A DNA stretch of 64,000 nucleotides from an uncultured Pelagibacteraceae bacterium (GTDB taxonomy: Bacteria; Pseudomonadota; Alphaproteobacteria; Pelagibacterales; Pelagibacteraceae), in contig CACECJ010000002.1 in assembly GCA_902557935.1 (NCBI GenBank), positions 1-64,000 on the forward strand. The letters run 5' to 3'. Positions within the stretch are counted from its first letter, which is position 1, and every line of letters begins with the position of its first letter. The translations under genes were made by a program, and so were the position numbers. Shown in pieces: positions 1-9,666 of the stretch. The notes beneath the pieces were generated by a model, which saw nothing but the letters and a program-made list of their open reading frames with translations, ran no database searches and had not been told where the DNA came from.

Positions 1-257
<257 letters not shown>

Positions 258-277
258 TTATATACAATTTTTAAAAT

Positions 278-904
278 TTATAAAGTCTTTAAAATTTTAC
301 AATGTAAATAAGTTTCTTTGGACTCATTTCGACTAGACTTAGGTTTAAAGAAATTAACAGTTTTAAATGTTGATTTAGCTAAACTTTTCACTTCTAAAAA
401 ATCTTCACCCATAAACAATTTCGACACAAAGGTCCCATTTTTTTTCAAAATTTTGGTTGATAGTTTTATTGCTTCAGTGCAAATTTGGTTAGTTCTTATA
501 GAATCAAGAGATTTATTCCCGGTTGTATCCGCAGCCATATCTGAGACGATTACATCCAATTTATCATTAAAGAAATCTAAAATCCTGCCTTTTGTTGATT
601 GATCAAAAATATCACATTTAAAAAAATTAACTTTATTAATTGGCTTCATTTCTTTTATGTCAATTGCTAAAATTTTTCCACTTGTAACCAGTTTGCCTGC
701 TACTTGAGACCATCCTCCTGGATAAGCACCTAAATCCAATAAAAAAACATTTTTTTTTATAAACTTAAATTTTTGATTAAGCTCTAGTAATTTAAAAGAA
801 GCTCTAGACCTGTAACCAAGAACTTTTGATTTTTTAATATAATGATCTTGTTGTTGTTTTACCTTCCAAAAGTTGCTTTTTTTAACTCTTTTGGATTTTC
901 TCAT
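278..904 (-). CDS. rlmE: 23S rRNA 2'-O-ribose methyltransferase RlmE (FtsJ/RrmJ)
   Basis: RlmE methylates the 2'-OH of U2552 in the 23S rRNA A-loop, a late step of 50S assembly. The 208-aa length is normal for the family. The SAM-binding motif LLDLGAYPGGWSQV lies at residues 55-68. The K-D-K-E catalytic tetrad can be placed at K38 (in RSRASFKL), D122 (VSDMAADTTGN), K162 (FVSKLFMGED) and E197 (SKETY). The basic N-terminus fits RNA binding. The ATG at 904 overlaps the stop of the upstream pssA, so they are probably translated from one message. Confidence 0.95.
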   Translation of the reverse strand: MRKSKRVKKSNFWKVKQQQDHYIKKSKVLGYRSRASFKLLELNQKFKFIKKNVFLLDLGAYPGGWSQVAGKLVTSGKILAIDIKEMKPINKVNFFKCDIFDQSTKGRILDFFNDKLDVIVSDMAADTTGNKSLDSIRTNQICTEAIKLSTKILKKNGTFVSKLFMGEDFLEVKSLAKSTFKTVNFFKPKSSRNESKETYLHCKILKTL

Positions 905-1695
905 TATAAAACATCTTCATGATCTTCATCAGATATTTTCATAGAATATTTTTTTTGCTGTTTTTTGTAAGATATAATACTTACAGGTAAAGAAGTTAAA
1001 TAAATCAAACTAAAAATAAAAAGCGTTTCAAAAGTGTAAAATAATAATGCAATAAATATTATACCCGCACTTAATAAAAGAAATATTGTAGTTTTTGAAG
1101 ATATTGAAATTTTTTTGAAAGAAAGTGTTGGAGCCTTGCTTACTAATAATAAAGCAATTAAAACTGTAAAATAAGGAGTAATTAATTTAACATCAATATT
1201 AAAACTAAAATCAGTTAATTCATAAATTAATGGAGTTAAAATTAATATACCTCCTGCAGGTGATGGCACTCCCTCAAAAAAATTATTTTTCCATTCTTGA
1301 TTTTCATCAATTTTTGTTAAATTAAATCTTGCCAGTCTAAGAACACAACAAACTGAATAAATTAAAGTTATAGCCCATCCTAATTTTCCATAATTAAAAA
1401 GTTCCCAGAAATATAAAGTGAAAACTGGTGCTATACCGAAACTAACAAAATCTGTAAGTGAGTCTAATTCTTTACCGAATTCAGATGTCCCTTTTACCAT
1501 TCTTGCAATTCTTCCATCTAAAGCATCTAAAATTGCTGCAAACAAAATTAATGTAACAGCTAATCCAAAATTACCATCGATTGAAAATTTAATTGAGCTT
1601 ATACCTAAGCACAATCCTCCCAAGGTAAGAATGTTAGGTAACAAATATCTTGTTTTTTTTGATGATACTAATTTAAATTTTTTATTTTGTTCCAT
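904..1695 (-). CDS. pssA: CDP-diacylglycerol--serine O-phosphatidyltransferase
   Basis: This integral membrane enzyme makes phosphatidylserine from CDP-diacylglycerol and serine. The CDP-alcohol phosphotransferase signature DG-x2-AR-x8-G-x3-D-x3-D is complete, running from D60-G61 through A64-R65 and G74 to D78 and D82. Several hydrophobic helices follow, and the C-terminus is charged. The length (263 aa) fits the Gram-positive/alphaproteobacterial type II Pss rather than the E. coli peripheral type. It directly follows psd with touching start and stop codons, so the two consecutive steps of phosphatidylethanolamine synthesis form one unit. Confidence 0.95.
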   Translation of the reverse strand: MEQNKKFKLVSSKKTRYLLPNILTLGGLCLGISSIKFSIDGNFGLAVTLILFAAILDALDGRIARMVKGTSEFGKELDSLTDFVSFGIAPVFTLYFWELFNYGKLGWAITLIYSVCCVLRLARFNLTKIDENQEWKNNFFEGVPSPAGGILILTPLIYELTDFSFNIDVKLITPYFTVLIALLLVSKAPTLSFKKISISSKTTIFLLLSAGIIFIALLFYTFETLFIFSLIYLTSLPVSIISYKKQQKKYSMKISDEDHEDVL

Positions 1696-2345
1696 TATGT
1701 TGATGCAATCAAACTTTCTCCGGCTACAACATTTTGCCCAAGTTTAGCTAATACTTTTTTATTTTTAAAATAGATATCAACTCTACTTCCAAAACGGATC
1801 ATTCCTATTCTTTCACCTTGTTTTAATTCCTGTCCTTGCTCTACTTCGCATACAATCCGCCTAGCAATAAGCCCTGCTATTTGAACAATTATAATTTCTT
1901 CGCCGTCACTTATAGATTTAATTTTATAATAATTTCTTTCATTCTCTTCACTAGCTTTATCTAATGATGCATTTAAAAATTTTCCGGGTTTATAAAAAAT
2001 TTCTTCGACTTTAGAACTCGTAGGAGTTCTATTAACGTGGCAATTAAATACATTCATAAAAATACTAACTTTGGTAAAAGTCGTATTTTCAAGTCTTAGT
2101 TCCTCTGGGCCAGACCTTTCTGAAACATCAGTGACTAAACCATCTGCTGGACTAACTAAATAAGAGTCGTCATTTATAGAAAATCGTTCTGGATCACGAA
2201 AAAAATAATATATCCATATCGAAATTAGTGCTAAGAGTAATCCAAAAATCTTTGAAAAGAATAGCACTACAAAAGTTGTTAGAATTGAAATAGCTAGAAA
2301 TTTGTAGCCCTCTTTATGAATTTTTGGAAATATCGTATTAAACAT
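1695..2345 (-). CDS. psd: Phosphatidylserine decarboxylase, short form
   Basis: Psd decarboxylates phosphatidylserine to phosphatidylethanolamine using a pyruvoyl group made by self-cleavage. The 216-aa length matches the short Psd-related subfamily. An N-terminal hydrophobic hairpin (about residues 15-48) anchors the protein in the membrane. The self-cleavage site is visible as RFGSRVD with G186-S187, where Ser187 would become the pyruvoyl. Conserved SPADG (65-69) and NCHVNR (101-106) are present. It is the first gene of a psd-pssA-rlmE run and is divergent from icd, with about 64 bases between them. Confidence 0.95.
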   Translation of the reverse strand: MFNTIFPKIHKEGYKFLAISILTTFVVLFFSKIFGLLLALISIWIYYFFRDPERFSINDDSYLVSPADGLVTDVSERSGPEELRLENTTFTKVSIFMNVFNCHVNRTPTSSKVEEIFYKPGKFLNASLDKASEENERNYYKIKSISDGEEIIIVQIAGLIARRIVCEVEQGQELKQGERIGMIRFGSRVDIYFKNKKVLAKLGQNVVAGESLIAST

Positions 2346-2355
2346 AATTTTAAGT

Positions 2356-2383
2356 TTGCTAAATTTTTCTTAATATGTATAAA
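2356..2383 (+). promoter_or_regulatory. Candidate sigma70-type promoter of icd
   Basis: TTGCTA at 2356-2361 and TATAAA at 2378-2383 are separated by 16 bases. They lie about 26 bases upstream of the icd ATG, inside the psd/icd divergent gap. The match is reasonable, but AT-rich DNA yields such boxes by chance. Confidence 0.4.
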
Positions 2384-2409
2384 AATTACAGTTTATCAAT
2401 CAATATTTT

Positions 2410-3624
2410 ATGGCAAAAATAAAAGTTAAAAATCCAGTAGTTGAGTTAGATGGCGACGAAATGACCAGAATCATATGGTCTTTTATTAAAGATAAGCTAA
2501 TTAAACCTTATCTTGAGGTAGATTTAAAATATTACGATTTAGGAATGGAGAGCAGAGATAAAACTGATGATCAAATTACTGTCGATGCTGCTAACGCGAT
2601 TAAACAACATGGTGTTGGCGTCAAATGTGCCACCATTACACCGGATGAGGCACGTGTTGAAGAATTTAAATTAAAAAAAATGTGGAGGTCGCCTAATGGA
2701 ACTATTAGAAATATTTTAGGTGGAACAGTTTTTAGAGAACCAATTATCTGTAAAAATGTTCCGAAACTAGTTCCAGGTTGGAGTCAACCTATCGTAATTG
2801 GGAGACATGCTTTTGGAGATCAATATAGAGCTACAGACTTTTTGATCCCTGGAGAAGGTAACCTTGAAGTTAAATGGACTTCCAAGAATGGTAAGGAAAA
2901 AAAAGAATTTAAAGTTTTTGATTTTCCCGGTTCGGGCATTGCTCTTACAATGTATAATCTTGATGAGTCAATAAAAAATTTTGCAAGAGCATGTATGAAT
3001 TATGGACTTGTAAGAAAATGGCCAGTATATCTATCAACTAAAAATACAATCCTTAAAGCATATGATGGTAGATTTAAGGATCTTTTCCAAGAAGTTTTTG
3101 ATGAAGAGTTTTCTGATAAATTTAAAAAAGCTAACATTAGCTATGAACACAGATTAATTGATGACATGGTTGCTTGTGCTATGAAATGGAATGGTGGTTA
3201 TGTTTGGGCTTGTAAAAACTATGATGGTGATGTGCAATCCGATACTGTCGCCCAAGGATTCGGGTCTTTAGGACTAATGACTAGCGTATTGATGACACCT
3301 GATGGCAAGACAGTAGAGTCCGAAGCAGCACATGGGACTGTGACCAGACATTATAGAATGCACCAGCAAGGAAAAGAAACTTCCACAAACCCAATAGCAT
3401 CTATATTTGCATGGACAAGAGGTTTGGCTCATAGAGGAAAGCTTGATGGGAATAGTGAATTAATTAAATTTTCAAATAATGTTGAAGAAGTATGTATTAA
3501 AACAGTTGAAAGTGGCTCAATGACTAAAGATTTGGCAATTTTAATAGATAAATCAAGTAAATATTTAACTACAAACCAATTTTTAGAAGCTATTGATGGA
3601 AATTTGAAAAGGAAGCTTAAATAA
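2410..3624 (+). CDS. icd: Isocitrate dehydrogenase (NADP+)
   Basis: This TCA-cycle enzyme oxidatively decarboxylates isocitrate to 2-oxoglutarate and is a main NADPH source. The 404-aa sequence is of the homodimeric eukaryote/alphaproteobacterial subfamily. It begins with [20 protein letters not shown] and contains [13 protein letters not shown], the substrate-binding segment, and the late motifs [12 protein letters not shown] and [13 protein letters not shown]. The ATG follows a candidate promoter closely. The 3' end overlaps the convergent alaS by 8 bases, leaving no space for a separate terminator. Confidence 0.97.
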   Translation: MAKIKVKNPVVELDGDEMTRIIWSFIKDKLIKPYLEVDLKYYDLGMESRDKTDDQITVDAANAIKQHGVGVKCATITPDEARVEEFKLKKMWRSPNGTIRNILGGTVFREPIICKNVPKLVPGWSQPIVIGRHAFGDQYRATDFLIPGEGNLEVKWTSKNGKEKKEFKVFDFPGSGIALTMYNLDESIKNFARACMNYGLVRKWPVYLSTKNTILKAYDGRFKDLFQEVFDEEFSDKFKKANISYEHRLIDDMVACAMKWNGGYVWACKNYDGDVQSDTVAQGFGSLGLMTSVLMTPDGKTVESEAAHGTVTRHYRMHQQGKETSTNPIASIFAWTRGLAHRGKLDGNSELIKFSNNVEEVCIKTVESGSMTKDLAILIDKSSKYLTTNQFLEAIDGNLKRKLK

Positions 3625-6292
3625 TTTTTTTTGATATTTCTTTAAAAGCTTCCTCTATTTTACTTTTATCTACGCCACCTGCTTGAGCAAAATCTTTTCT
3701 ACCTCCGCCCCCCTTGCCGCCTAAAATAGTAGAAGCAGCTTTTGCCAGAACTACTGCGTCATACTTTGAGGTCAAATCTTGAGAAATTCCTACGGCTAAG
3801 CCAACCTTATCTTCAAGAATAGAAATACTAATTACAATACCTGATTTAATATCTTTTTTACCTTGATCGATTACACCTCTAAGTTCTTTTGGAGGAAAAT
3901 CTTTTAAAATCTGCTCTCGAATTAGTATATTTCCGACTTTTTTATCCTTAATTATATTTTTACTTTTATCGTTCTTAATGCTTTCAATTCTTACTTTGTT
4001 TAATTGTTTGTTTAAATTTTTTAAATTTTCAGTTAAATCTAAATTTTCTTTAAAATTAGGATTAATTTTTAATTTTTGAAGTTCTTTTTTAATTACCTCT
4101 ATTTCATTTTTTACATTAGTTTCTTTTTTGGACTTATCTTTTTTTTGCATTTTTTCATATTCTTCTAATTGCTTATCTCTTAATGCTTCAACTCTCCTAA
4201 CCCCTGATGAAATTGAAGATTGACTTATAACTTTAAACTTTCCAACTTCTTTAGTATTTTTTACATGAGTACCACCACATAATTCTGTTGAAAAAAAACC
4301 ATTTTTTTCTTTTCCCATAAAAACCACTCTTACTTCTTCGCCATACTTTTCACCAAATAACGCAAGAGCACCCATTTTTACCGCTTCTTTTGGGGTCATT
4401 ATTCTTGTTTGTACTTCAGAGGATCCTGCTACTATTTCATTAACTATATTATTTATTTTGATTATTTCCTCTTTTTCAATAGGTTTATTATGACTAAAAT
4501 CAAATCTTAATCTTTCAGGGGAGACTAAAGACCCTTTTTGTGTCACATGCTTTCCTAAAGTTCTTCTTAATGACTCATGCAACAAATGAGTAGCCGAGTG
4601 ATTAGCTTTAGAATTATTTCTTTTTAAAATATCTATTTCTAAATTAACATGATTTCCAATTGCTATTGATCCTTTTTCAATTGTTCCATAATGGACAAAC
4701 AAATCTCCCATTTTTTTTTGTGTATCATTAACTTTTATTTTACAATCTGAATTAAAAATATAACCCTGATCACCGACTTGACCGCCAGACTCACCGTAAA
4801 AAGGTGTTTGATTTGTAATGACCTCGATTTCTTCTCCAGAATTTGCTATGTCTACAAATTTGCCATTTTTTGAAATTTTAATTATTATGCCTTCAGCTTT
4901 ATCAAATTCGTATCCTAAGAATTCGGTTGGATTAATTTCCTCCCTAACTTTAAACCACCTTTCCTCAACAGACTTATCTCCTGATCCTTTCCAATTAGCT
5001 CTTGCCAAAGCTTTACCTTTTTCCATCTCTTTCTCGAAACCAATATTATCTACTTGAATATCTTTATCTCTTAAAATGTCAGCAGTTAGGTCTATAGGAA
5101 AGCCATAAGTGTCATATAATTTAAAAGCTACTGAACCGGGGAGAGTCTTGTTTTGAACTTTACTTAAATTTTCATCGAGTATTTTCATTCCACGTTCAAG
5201 TAGAGAAGAAAATTTTTCCTCTTCATTTTTTAGAGTTTCAACTATCAATTCTTTTCCATTGATCAATTCAGGGTAACTACTCTTCATTTCATTTAACAAA
5301 ATTTCAAAAAGTTTAAAAAAAACAGGGTCTTTACTGCCTAAAGAATGAGCGTGTCGCATCCCCCTTCTCATAATTCTTCTTAAAACATATCCTCGGCCTT
5401 CGTTTGAAGGTAGTATTCCTTCGGCAATTAAAAAACTACTAGCTCTTAGATGATCAGCAATTACTCTATGACTAGCTATTGATTTATTATCAATTTGGTT
5501 TTTAATGATATCTGATGAAGCGGCCATAATTTTTTGAAAGTGATCGATTTTATAATTATCATGAGTGCCTTGTAGAACTGCAGTCATTCGTTCTAGACCC
5601 ATACCTGTATCAACAGAAGGTTTTGGTAAATCGATTCTTTTTTCTTTCGATATTTGTTCATATTGCATAAATACAAGATTCCAAATTTCAATAAATCTAT
5701 CACCGTCTTCATCTGGACTTCCAGGAGGTCCGCCCTTTAATTTATCTCCATGATCATAAAAAATTTCAGAGCAAGGACCGCAAGGGCCTGTGTCACCCAT
5801 TGACCAAAAATTATCAGATGTTGATATTTTAATTATCTTATTCTCACTTAATCCAGCTATTTTTTTCCAAAGGTTAAATGCATCATCATCCTCATGAAAC
5901 ACTGTTACTGATAATTTTTCTTTGGGTAGTCCAAAATCTTTGGTCAATAAATTCCAAGCATGATGAATAGCTTGTTCTTTAAAATAATCACCGAATGAAA
6001 AATTTCCGAGCATTTCAAAAAATGTGTGATGTCTAGGTGTATAACCAACATTTTCTAAATCATTGTGTTTGCCGCCTGCTCTCACACATTTTTGTGACGT
6101 AGTAGCTGTTTTATATGGTCGTTTTTCCAACCCTGTAAAAACATTTTTAAACTGAACCATTCCAGAATTGGTAAACATCAGTGTGGGATCATTATTTGGC
6201 ACCAAATTGCTTGAATCAACAATTTGATGATTGTTTTTTTTAAAATAGTTTAAGAATTTTTTTCTTACATCTGTAAGCAAAATTTTGCTCAT
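3617..6292 (-). CDS. alaS: Alanyl-tRNA synthetase
   Basis: AlaRS charges tRNA-Ala and clears mischarged Ser/Gly. At 891 aa it is full length. The class II catalytic domain is at the N-terminus ([33 protein letters not shown]). The editing domain carries the zinc motif HSATH near residue 560 and CGGTH near residue 670. The C-terminal region contains a lysine-rich coiled coil followed by the C-Ala domain with the glycine-rich [16 protein letters not shown]. The ATG at 6292 gives the standard N-terminus, placing 'VRKKFLNYF' at the start. It overlaps icd tail-to-tail by 8 bases. Confidence 0.98.
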   Translation of the reverse strand: MSKILLTDVRKKFLNYFKKNNHQIVDSSNLVPNNDPTLMFTNSGMVQFKNVFTGLEKRPYKTATTSQKCVRAGGKHNDLENVGYTPRHHTFFEMLGNFSFGDYFKEQAIHHAWNLLTKDFGLPKEKLSVTVFHEDDDAFNLWKKIAGLSENKIIKISTSDNFWSMGDTGPCGPCSEIFYDHGDKLKGGPPGSPDEDGDRFIEIWNLVFMQYEQISKEKRIDLPKPSVDTGMGLERMTAVLQGTHDNYKIDHFQKIMAASSDIIKNQIDNKSIASHRVIADHLRASSFLIAEGILPSNEGRGYVLRRIMRRGMRHAHSLGSKDPVFFKLFEILLNEMKSSYPELINGKELIVETLKNEEEKFSSLLERGMKILDENLSKVQNKTLPGSVAFKLYDTYGFPIDLTADILRDKDIQVDNIGFEKEMEKGKALARANWKGSGDKSVEERWFKVREEINPTEFLGYEFDKAEGIIIKISKNGKFVDIANSGEEIEVITNQTPFYGESGGQVGDQGYIFNSDCKIKVNDTQKKMGDLFVHYGTIEKGSIAIGNHVNLEIDILKRNNSKANHSATHLLHESLRRTLGKHVTQKGSLVSPERLRFDFSHNKPIEKEEIIKINNIVNEIVAGSSEVQTRIMTPKEAVKMGALALFGEKYGEEVRVVFMGKEKNGFFSTELCGGTHVKNTKEVGKFKVISQSSISSGVRRVEALRDKQLEEYEKMQKKDKSKKETNVKNEIEVIKKELQKLKINPNFKENLDLTENLKNLNKQLNKVRIESIKNDKSKNIIKDKKVGNILIREQILKDFPPKELRGVIDQGKKDIKSGIVISISILEDKVGLAVGISQDLTSKYDAVVLAKAASTILGGKGGGGRKDFAQAGGVDKSKIEEAFKEISKKII

Positions 6293-6335
6293 ACTTAATT
6301 AAATACAGATATTTTTCGGCTTGTCTATAAAGAGA

Positions 6336-6692
6336 TTAGTTAGTCTGCTTTTTATCGTTATCTACAACAACACATATTTCAGATTTTGTTAGAAATCTTT
6401 GTCCTGTGCCATTATCTAATGAGAACATTCCCCCAATTCCTTTAACTGCATCAATTGTAAGATCTGTATGTTTCCATTTTTCGTATTGATCTTCATTCAT
6501 ATAAAAAGGGGTTCCATCTACTTCTCCCAATTTTACATCGCTGTTACCAACTTGATACTCTTTAGCTGGAAAACACATGGGTGCGCTACCATCACAGCAT
6601 CCACCAGATTGATGAAATAGAAGATCATCACCGTGAACCTCTTTAATTTCATTGAGTAATTTTTTTGCGGATAATGTGAATGAAACTTTCAT
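6336..6692 (-). CDS. DUF779 family protein, aldehyde-dehydrogenase associated
   Basis: A small cysteine-rich protein of the DUF779 family, which often sits beside NAD-dependent aldehyde dehydrogenases; its biochemical role is not established. The hallmark FHQSGGCCDGSAPMC is present, followed by a PFYM segment. The ORF track starts six codons earlier, at 6710. I chose the ATG at 6692 because family N-termini begin like MKVSFTLSAKKLL, and because the upstream ATG is buried in a perfect 11-bp hairpin (6704-6728). It lies 51 bases downstream of the aldehyde dehydrogenase stop on the same strand. A metal-binding or redox accessory role is plausible from the cysteines but unproven. Confidence 0.85.
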   Translation of the reverse strand: MKVSFTLSAKKLLNEIKEVHGDDLLFHQSGGCCDGSAPMCFPAKEYQVGNSDVKLGEVDGTPFYMNEDQYEKWKHTDLTIDAVKGIGGMFSLDNGTGQRFLTKSEICVVVDNDKKQTN

Positions 6693-6703
6693 TTGTATAT
6701 TTC

Positions 6704-6728
6704 GGCCCATGATTTAGAATCATGGGCC
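6704..6728 (-). promoter_or_regulatory. Intercistronic 11-bp perfect hairpin between aldehyde dehydrogenase and DUF779 gene
   Basis: GGCCCATGATT and its exact reverse complement AATCATGGGCC flank a 3-base loop. On the minus strand the stem follows the aldehyde dehydrogenase stop by about 15 bases and precedes the DUF779 ATG at 6692 by about 11. No U-run follows the stem, so it is not a standard terminator. It could stabilise the upstream mRNA end or lower DUF779 translation. Confidence 0.7.
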
Positions 6729-6743
6729 ATTATATATTATTGG

Positions 6744-8297
6744 TTAAAAGAAGCCTAATTTTTTCTCACTGTATGACACGTGTAAGTTCTTCACTTGTCT
6801 ATAATGATTTAACATCATTTTGTGAGTTTCTCTTCCGATACCAGATTGTTTGTATCCACCAAACGCTGCGTGAGCTGGGTATGCATGATAACAGTTTGTC
6901 CAAACTCTTCCTGCTTCAATACCTCTACCCATTCTGTAAGCAATGTTTCCATCTCTAGTCCAAACACCTGCTCCTAATCCATAAAGTGTATCATTAGCTA
7001 TTTCTAATGCTTCTTTCTCATCTTTGAACGTTGTAACTGATACAACCGGTCCAAAAATCTCCTCTTGGAATATTCGCATATTGTTTTTACCTTCGAAAAT
7101 AGTAGGTTGGATATAGTTTCCTTTTTCAAGACCACTATTAATTTTTGCAGCACTACCACCACATAGAACTTTGGCACCTTCTTTTTTACCCAAGTCTAAA
7201 TAAGACTTAATTTTTTCCATTTGTTCTAATGAAGCTTGAGCTCCAATCATAGTTTCCATTTTTAAAGGATTGTCCTGTTTCACAGCTTTAGTTCTTGCAA
7301 TCGCTTTTTCCATGAATTTATCATAGATAGACTTTTGAATTAAAGCTCGACTTGGACAAGTACAAACTTCTCCTTGGTTAAGTGTAAACATTGCAAAACC
7401 TTCTAGACACTTATCAAAGAAGTCGTCATCTTTAGCCATAACATCTTCAAAGAAAATATTTGGCGATTTTCCACCTAATTCCAATGTGATTGGTATTAAG
7501 TTTTGAGATGCGTACTGCATTATCAAACGTCCAGTAGTAGTTTCACCTGTAAAAGCTATCTTCTTAATTCTTTTTGAAGAAGCTAATGGTTTACCTGCTT
7601 CAAGACCATATCCGCTAACAACATTAACAACACCTGCTGGTAACAGATCCCCAATTAGTTCCATTAAAAGCATAATTGATGCTGGTGTTTGCTCAGCTGG
7701 TTTTAATACTACACAATTTCCTGCAGCTAATGCTGGAGCTAGTTTCCATGTAGCCATTAATAACGGGAAGTTCCAAGGAATAATCTGACCAACCACACCT
7801 AATGGTTCTGGTATATGGTAAGAATATTCACTGTTGCTGATTTCAGCGACTGAACCTTCCTCTGCTCTTATTACTCCTGCAAAATATCTCCAATGATCAA
7901 TTACTAAAGGTAAATCCGCAGCCATACATTCTCTTATTGGCTTACCATTGTCTAAACATTCTGCTGTTGCTAAAACGTTTAAATTTTTCTCTATAACATC
8001 AGCAATCTTTAAGAGTATATTTGACCTCTCAGTGATTGATGTTTTTCCCCATGCAGGAAATGCTGCGTGAGCGGCGTCTAGAGCAAAATCAACGTCTTTT
8101 TCGTTCGATCGTGGCACCTTACAGATAACTTCATTAGTGATAGGAGTAGTATTATCAAAATACTTTCCAGATTTAGGTTCTACAAATTTTCCATTAATGT
8201 AGTTTCCATATTTTGCTTTAAATGGAAATTTAACCTTCAAATGAGAGGTATCTAAAGATGAAGACACTTTCGAGCTTGTTGCTTGTTGTGTACTCAT
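6744..8297 (-). CDS. NAD-dependent aldehyde dehydrogenase (AldB/ExaC-like)
   Basis: Oxidises an aldehyde, probably acetaldehyde or a similar small aldehyde, to the acid. ALDH-superfamily motifs are complete: [23 protein letters not shown], the catalytic-Glu motif [13 protein letters not shown], and the nucleophile in [15 protein letters not shown]-track coordinates extend to 8396, but the start is better placed at the ATG at 8297 (MSTQQATSS). A strong purine-rich site (GGGGG at 8302-8306) lies just upstream, and 517 aa matches the roughly 506-aa family length. The DUF779 gene follows on the same strand. The exact substrate cannot be read from the sequence. Confidence 0.93.
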   Translation of the reverse strand: MSTQQATSSKVSSSLDTSHLKVKFPFKAKYGNYINGKFVEPKSGKYFDNTTPITNEVICKVPRSNEKDVDFALDAAHAAFPAWGKTSITERSNILLKIADVIEKNLNVLATAECLDNGKPIRECMAADLPLVIDHWRYFAGVIRAEEGSVAEISNSEYSYHIPEPLGVVGQIIPWNFPLLMATWKLAPALAAGNCVVLKPAEQTPASIMLLMELIGDLLPAGVVNVVSGYGLEAGKPLASSKRIKKIAFTGETTTGRLIMQYASQNLIPITLELGGKSPNIFFEDVMAKDDDFFDKCLEGFAMFTLNQGEVCTCPSRALIQKSIYDKFMEKAIARTKAVKQDNPLKMETMIGAQASLEQMEKIKSYLDLGKKEGAKVLCGGSAAKINSGLEKGNYIQPTIFEGKNNMRIFQEEIFGPVVSVTTFKDEKEALEIANDTLYGLGAGVWTRDGNIAYRMGRGIEAGRVWTNCYHAYPAHAAFGGYKQSGIGRETHKMMLNHYRQVKNLHVSYSEKKLGFF

Positions 8298-8412
8298 TTT
8301 TCCCCCTTTTGTGTTTTTTTTATTAAAACCAATATGAGCAAGATTGTACACTTGTTTTTTTGGCCTGATTTTTTTAAACACCAAATGTAGATTCAATCAA
8401 TTTTAGGTTGCA

Positions 8413-8448
8413 GTTTCATGAGAAACAGGAGGTTTGGTTTAAACCTCC
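8413..8448 (-). terminator. Tandem hairpins downstream of recA
   Basis: Two adjacent stem-loops lie between the recA stop and the aldehyde dehydrogenase: GGAGGTTT/AAACCTCC with a 5-base loop (8428-8448), then GTTTC/GAAAC with a 4-base loop (8413-8426). On the minus strand the first stem is followed by TGTTTCTC, not a proper U-run, so it would be only a weak terminator or an mRNA-end stabiliser. They could alternatively belong to the leader of the dehydrogenase mRNA. Confidence 0.45.
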
Positions 8449-8470
8449 CGTTGAAATGATGGCAGAAGAA

Positions 8471-9574
8471 TTATTCTTCTTCTTTTTTATCGCTAATTTT
8501 TTCTTTTGTTGAAGGATTGCCTTCTAGCTCTTTACTGATTGCTGAAGCTTCGTCTCTTATAACTTTTTCTATTTCTGCGGCTACAGCGGGATTTTTTTGA
8601 AGGTAAATTTTTGCATTTTCTCTACCTTGACCTATTTTTTCTCCTTTATAGGCATACCAAGCGCCCGACTTTTCTACTACGCCTGCTTTTGTTCCTAAAT
8701 CAATTAATTCGCCTAATTTACTAATTCCTTTACCGTACATTAAGTCGAACTCAACTACTTTAAATGGTGGGGCAACCTTGTTCTTTATTACTTTTACTCT
8801 AGTTGAATTACCTATTATTTGATCTTTTTCTTTAATCGCTCCTATTCTTCTAATATCCATTCTAACTGATGAGTAGAATTTAAGTGCGTTTCCGCCTGAT
8901 GTTGTTTCAGGATTACCAAACATTACACCTATTTTCATTCTTATTTGATTTATAAAAATAACCATTGTATTTGATTTAGATACTGAACCGGTAATCTTTC
9001 TCAAAGCCTGACTCATTAATCTTGATTGTAAACCAACGTGATGATCTCCCATTTCTCCCTCTAGCTCTGCTTTAGGGGTTAATGCTGCTACGGAGTCTAC
9101 TACTAAAACAGATACAGATCCTGATTTTATCAATGTGTCAGTTATCTCTAATGCTTGTTCACCAGTATCAGGTTGAGAAATTAACAATTCCTCAGTTTTA
9201 ACTCCTAATTTTTTAGCATAGACTGGGTCCATTGCATGCTCTGCATCAACGAAAGCGCAAATACCCCCAGCTTTTTGTGCTTCAGCTACTACTTGGAGTG
9301 CTAAAGTTGTCTTTCCTGAAGATTCTGGACCATAAATTTCAATAATTCTGCCCTTAGGTAAACCTCCAATTCCTAGCGCTAAATCTAAACTTAGCGAACC
9401 AGTCGATATAGCCTCGACATCCAAAGCTTTTTGTTGTCCAAGTCTCATTACTGAGCCTTTTCCAAAATTTTGATCAATTTGGCTGATTGCTGCTTCTAAA
9501 GACTTGTTTTTTTCCTTTATTTCTTGTTGTTTTTTGTTATCTGTCTTCACTACTTTTAAGTTATTTTTTGTCAT
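8471..9574 (-). CDS. recA: Recombinase RecA
   Basis: RecA forms ATP-dependent filaments on single-stranded DNA for homologous recombination and SOS signalling. At 367 aa it is typical. Walker [10 protein letters not shown] is at residues 82-90, followed by [12 protein letters not shown], the [13 protein letters not shown] Walker B region and the L2 loop [16 protein letters not shown]. The acidic C-terminal tail is present. An AAGGAT ribosome-binding site precedes the ATG. The upstream gap holds a one-mismatch copy of the alphaproteobacterial LexA box. Confidence 0.98.
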   Translation of the reverse strand: MTKNNLKVVKTDNKKQQEIKEKNKSLEAAISQIDQNFGKGSVMRLGQQKALDVEAISTGSLSLDLALGIGGLPKGRIIEIYGPESSGKTTLALQVVAEAQKAGGICAFVDAEHAMDPVYAKKLGVKTEELLISQPDTGEQALEITDTLIKSGSVSVLVVDSVAALTPKAELEGEMGDHHVGLQSRLMSQALRKITGSVSKSNTMVIFINQIRMKIGVMFGNPETTSGGNALKFYSSVRMDIRRIGAIKEKDQIIGNSTRVKVIKNKVAPPFKVVEFDLMYGKGISKLGELIDLGTKAGVVEKSGAWYAYKGEKIGQGRENAKIYLQKNPAVAAEIEKVIRDEASAISKELEGNPSTKEKISDKKEEE

Positions 9575-9612
9575 ATTTTATCCTTTTTATTACACGAATC
9601 ATTACAATAAAT

Positions 9613-9627
9613 GTACACATTTTGTTC
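9613..9627. promoter_or_regulatory. Possible degenerate SOS box upstream of recA
   Basis: GTAC-N7-GTTC differs at one base from the alphaproteobacterial LexA consensus GTTC-N7-GTTC. It lies 39-53 bases upstream of the recA ATG. The position is right for an operator, but one such near-match in AT-rich DNA is weak evidence. Confidence 0.3.
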
Positions 9628-9666
9628 TTTTTATCAAGAAATTTAAGTTTAAGACATAAATAAAGT

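Noticed and set aside
1418-1747. 109-aa plus-strand ORF
   Set aside because: Antisense to pssA and the psd 3' end; both real genes have intact catalytic motifs.
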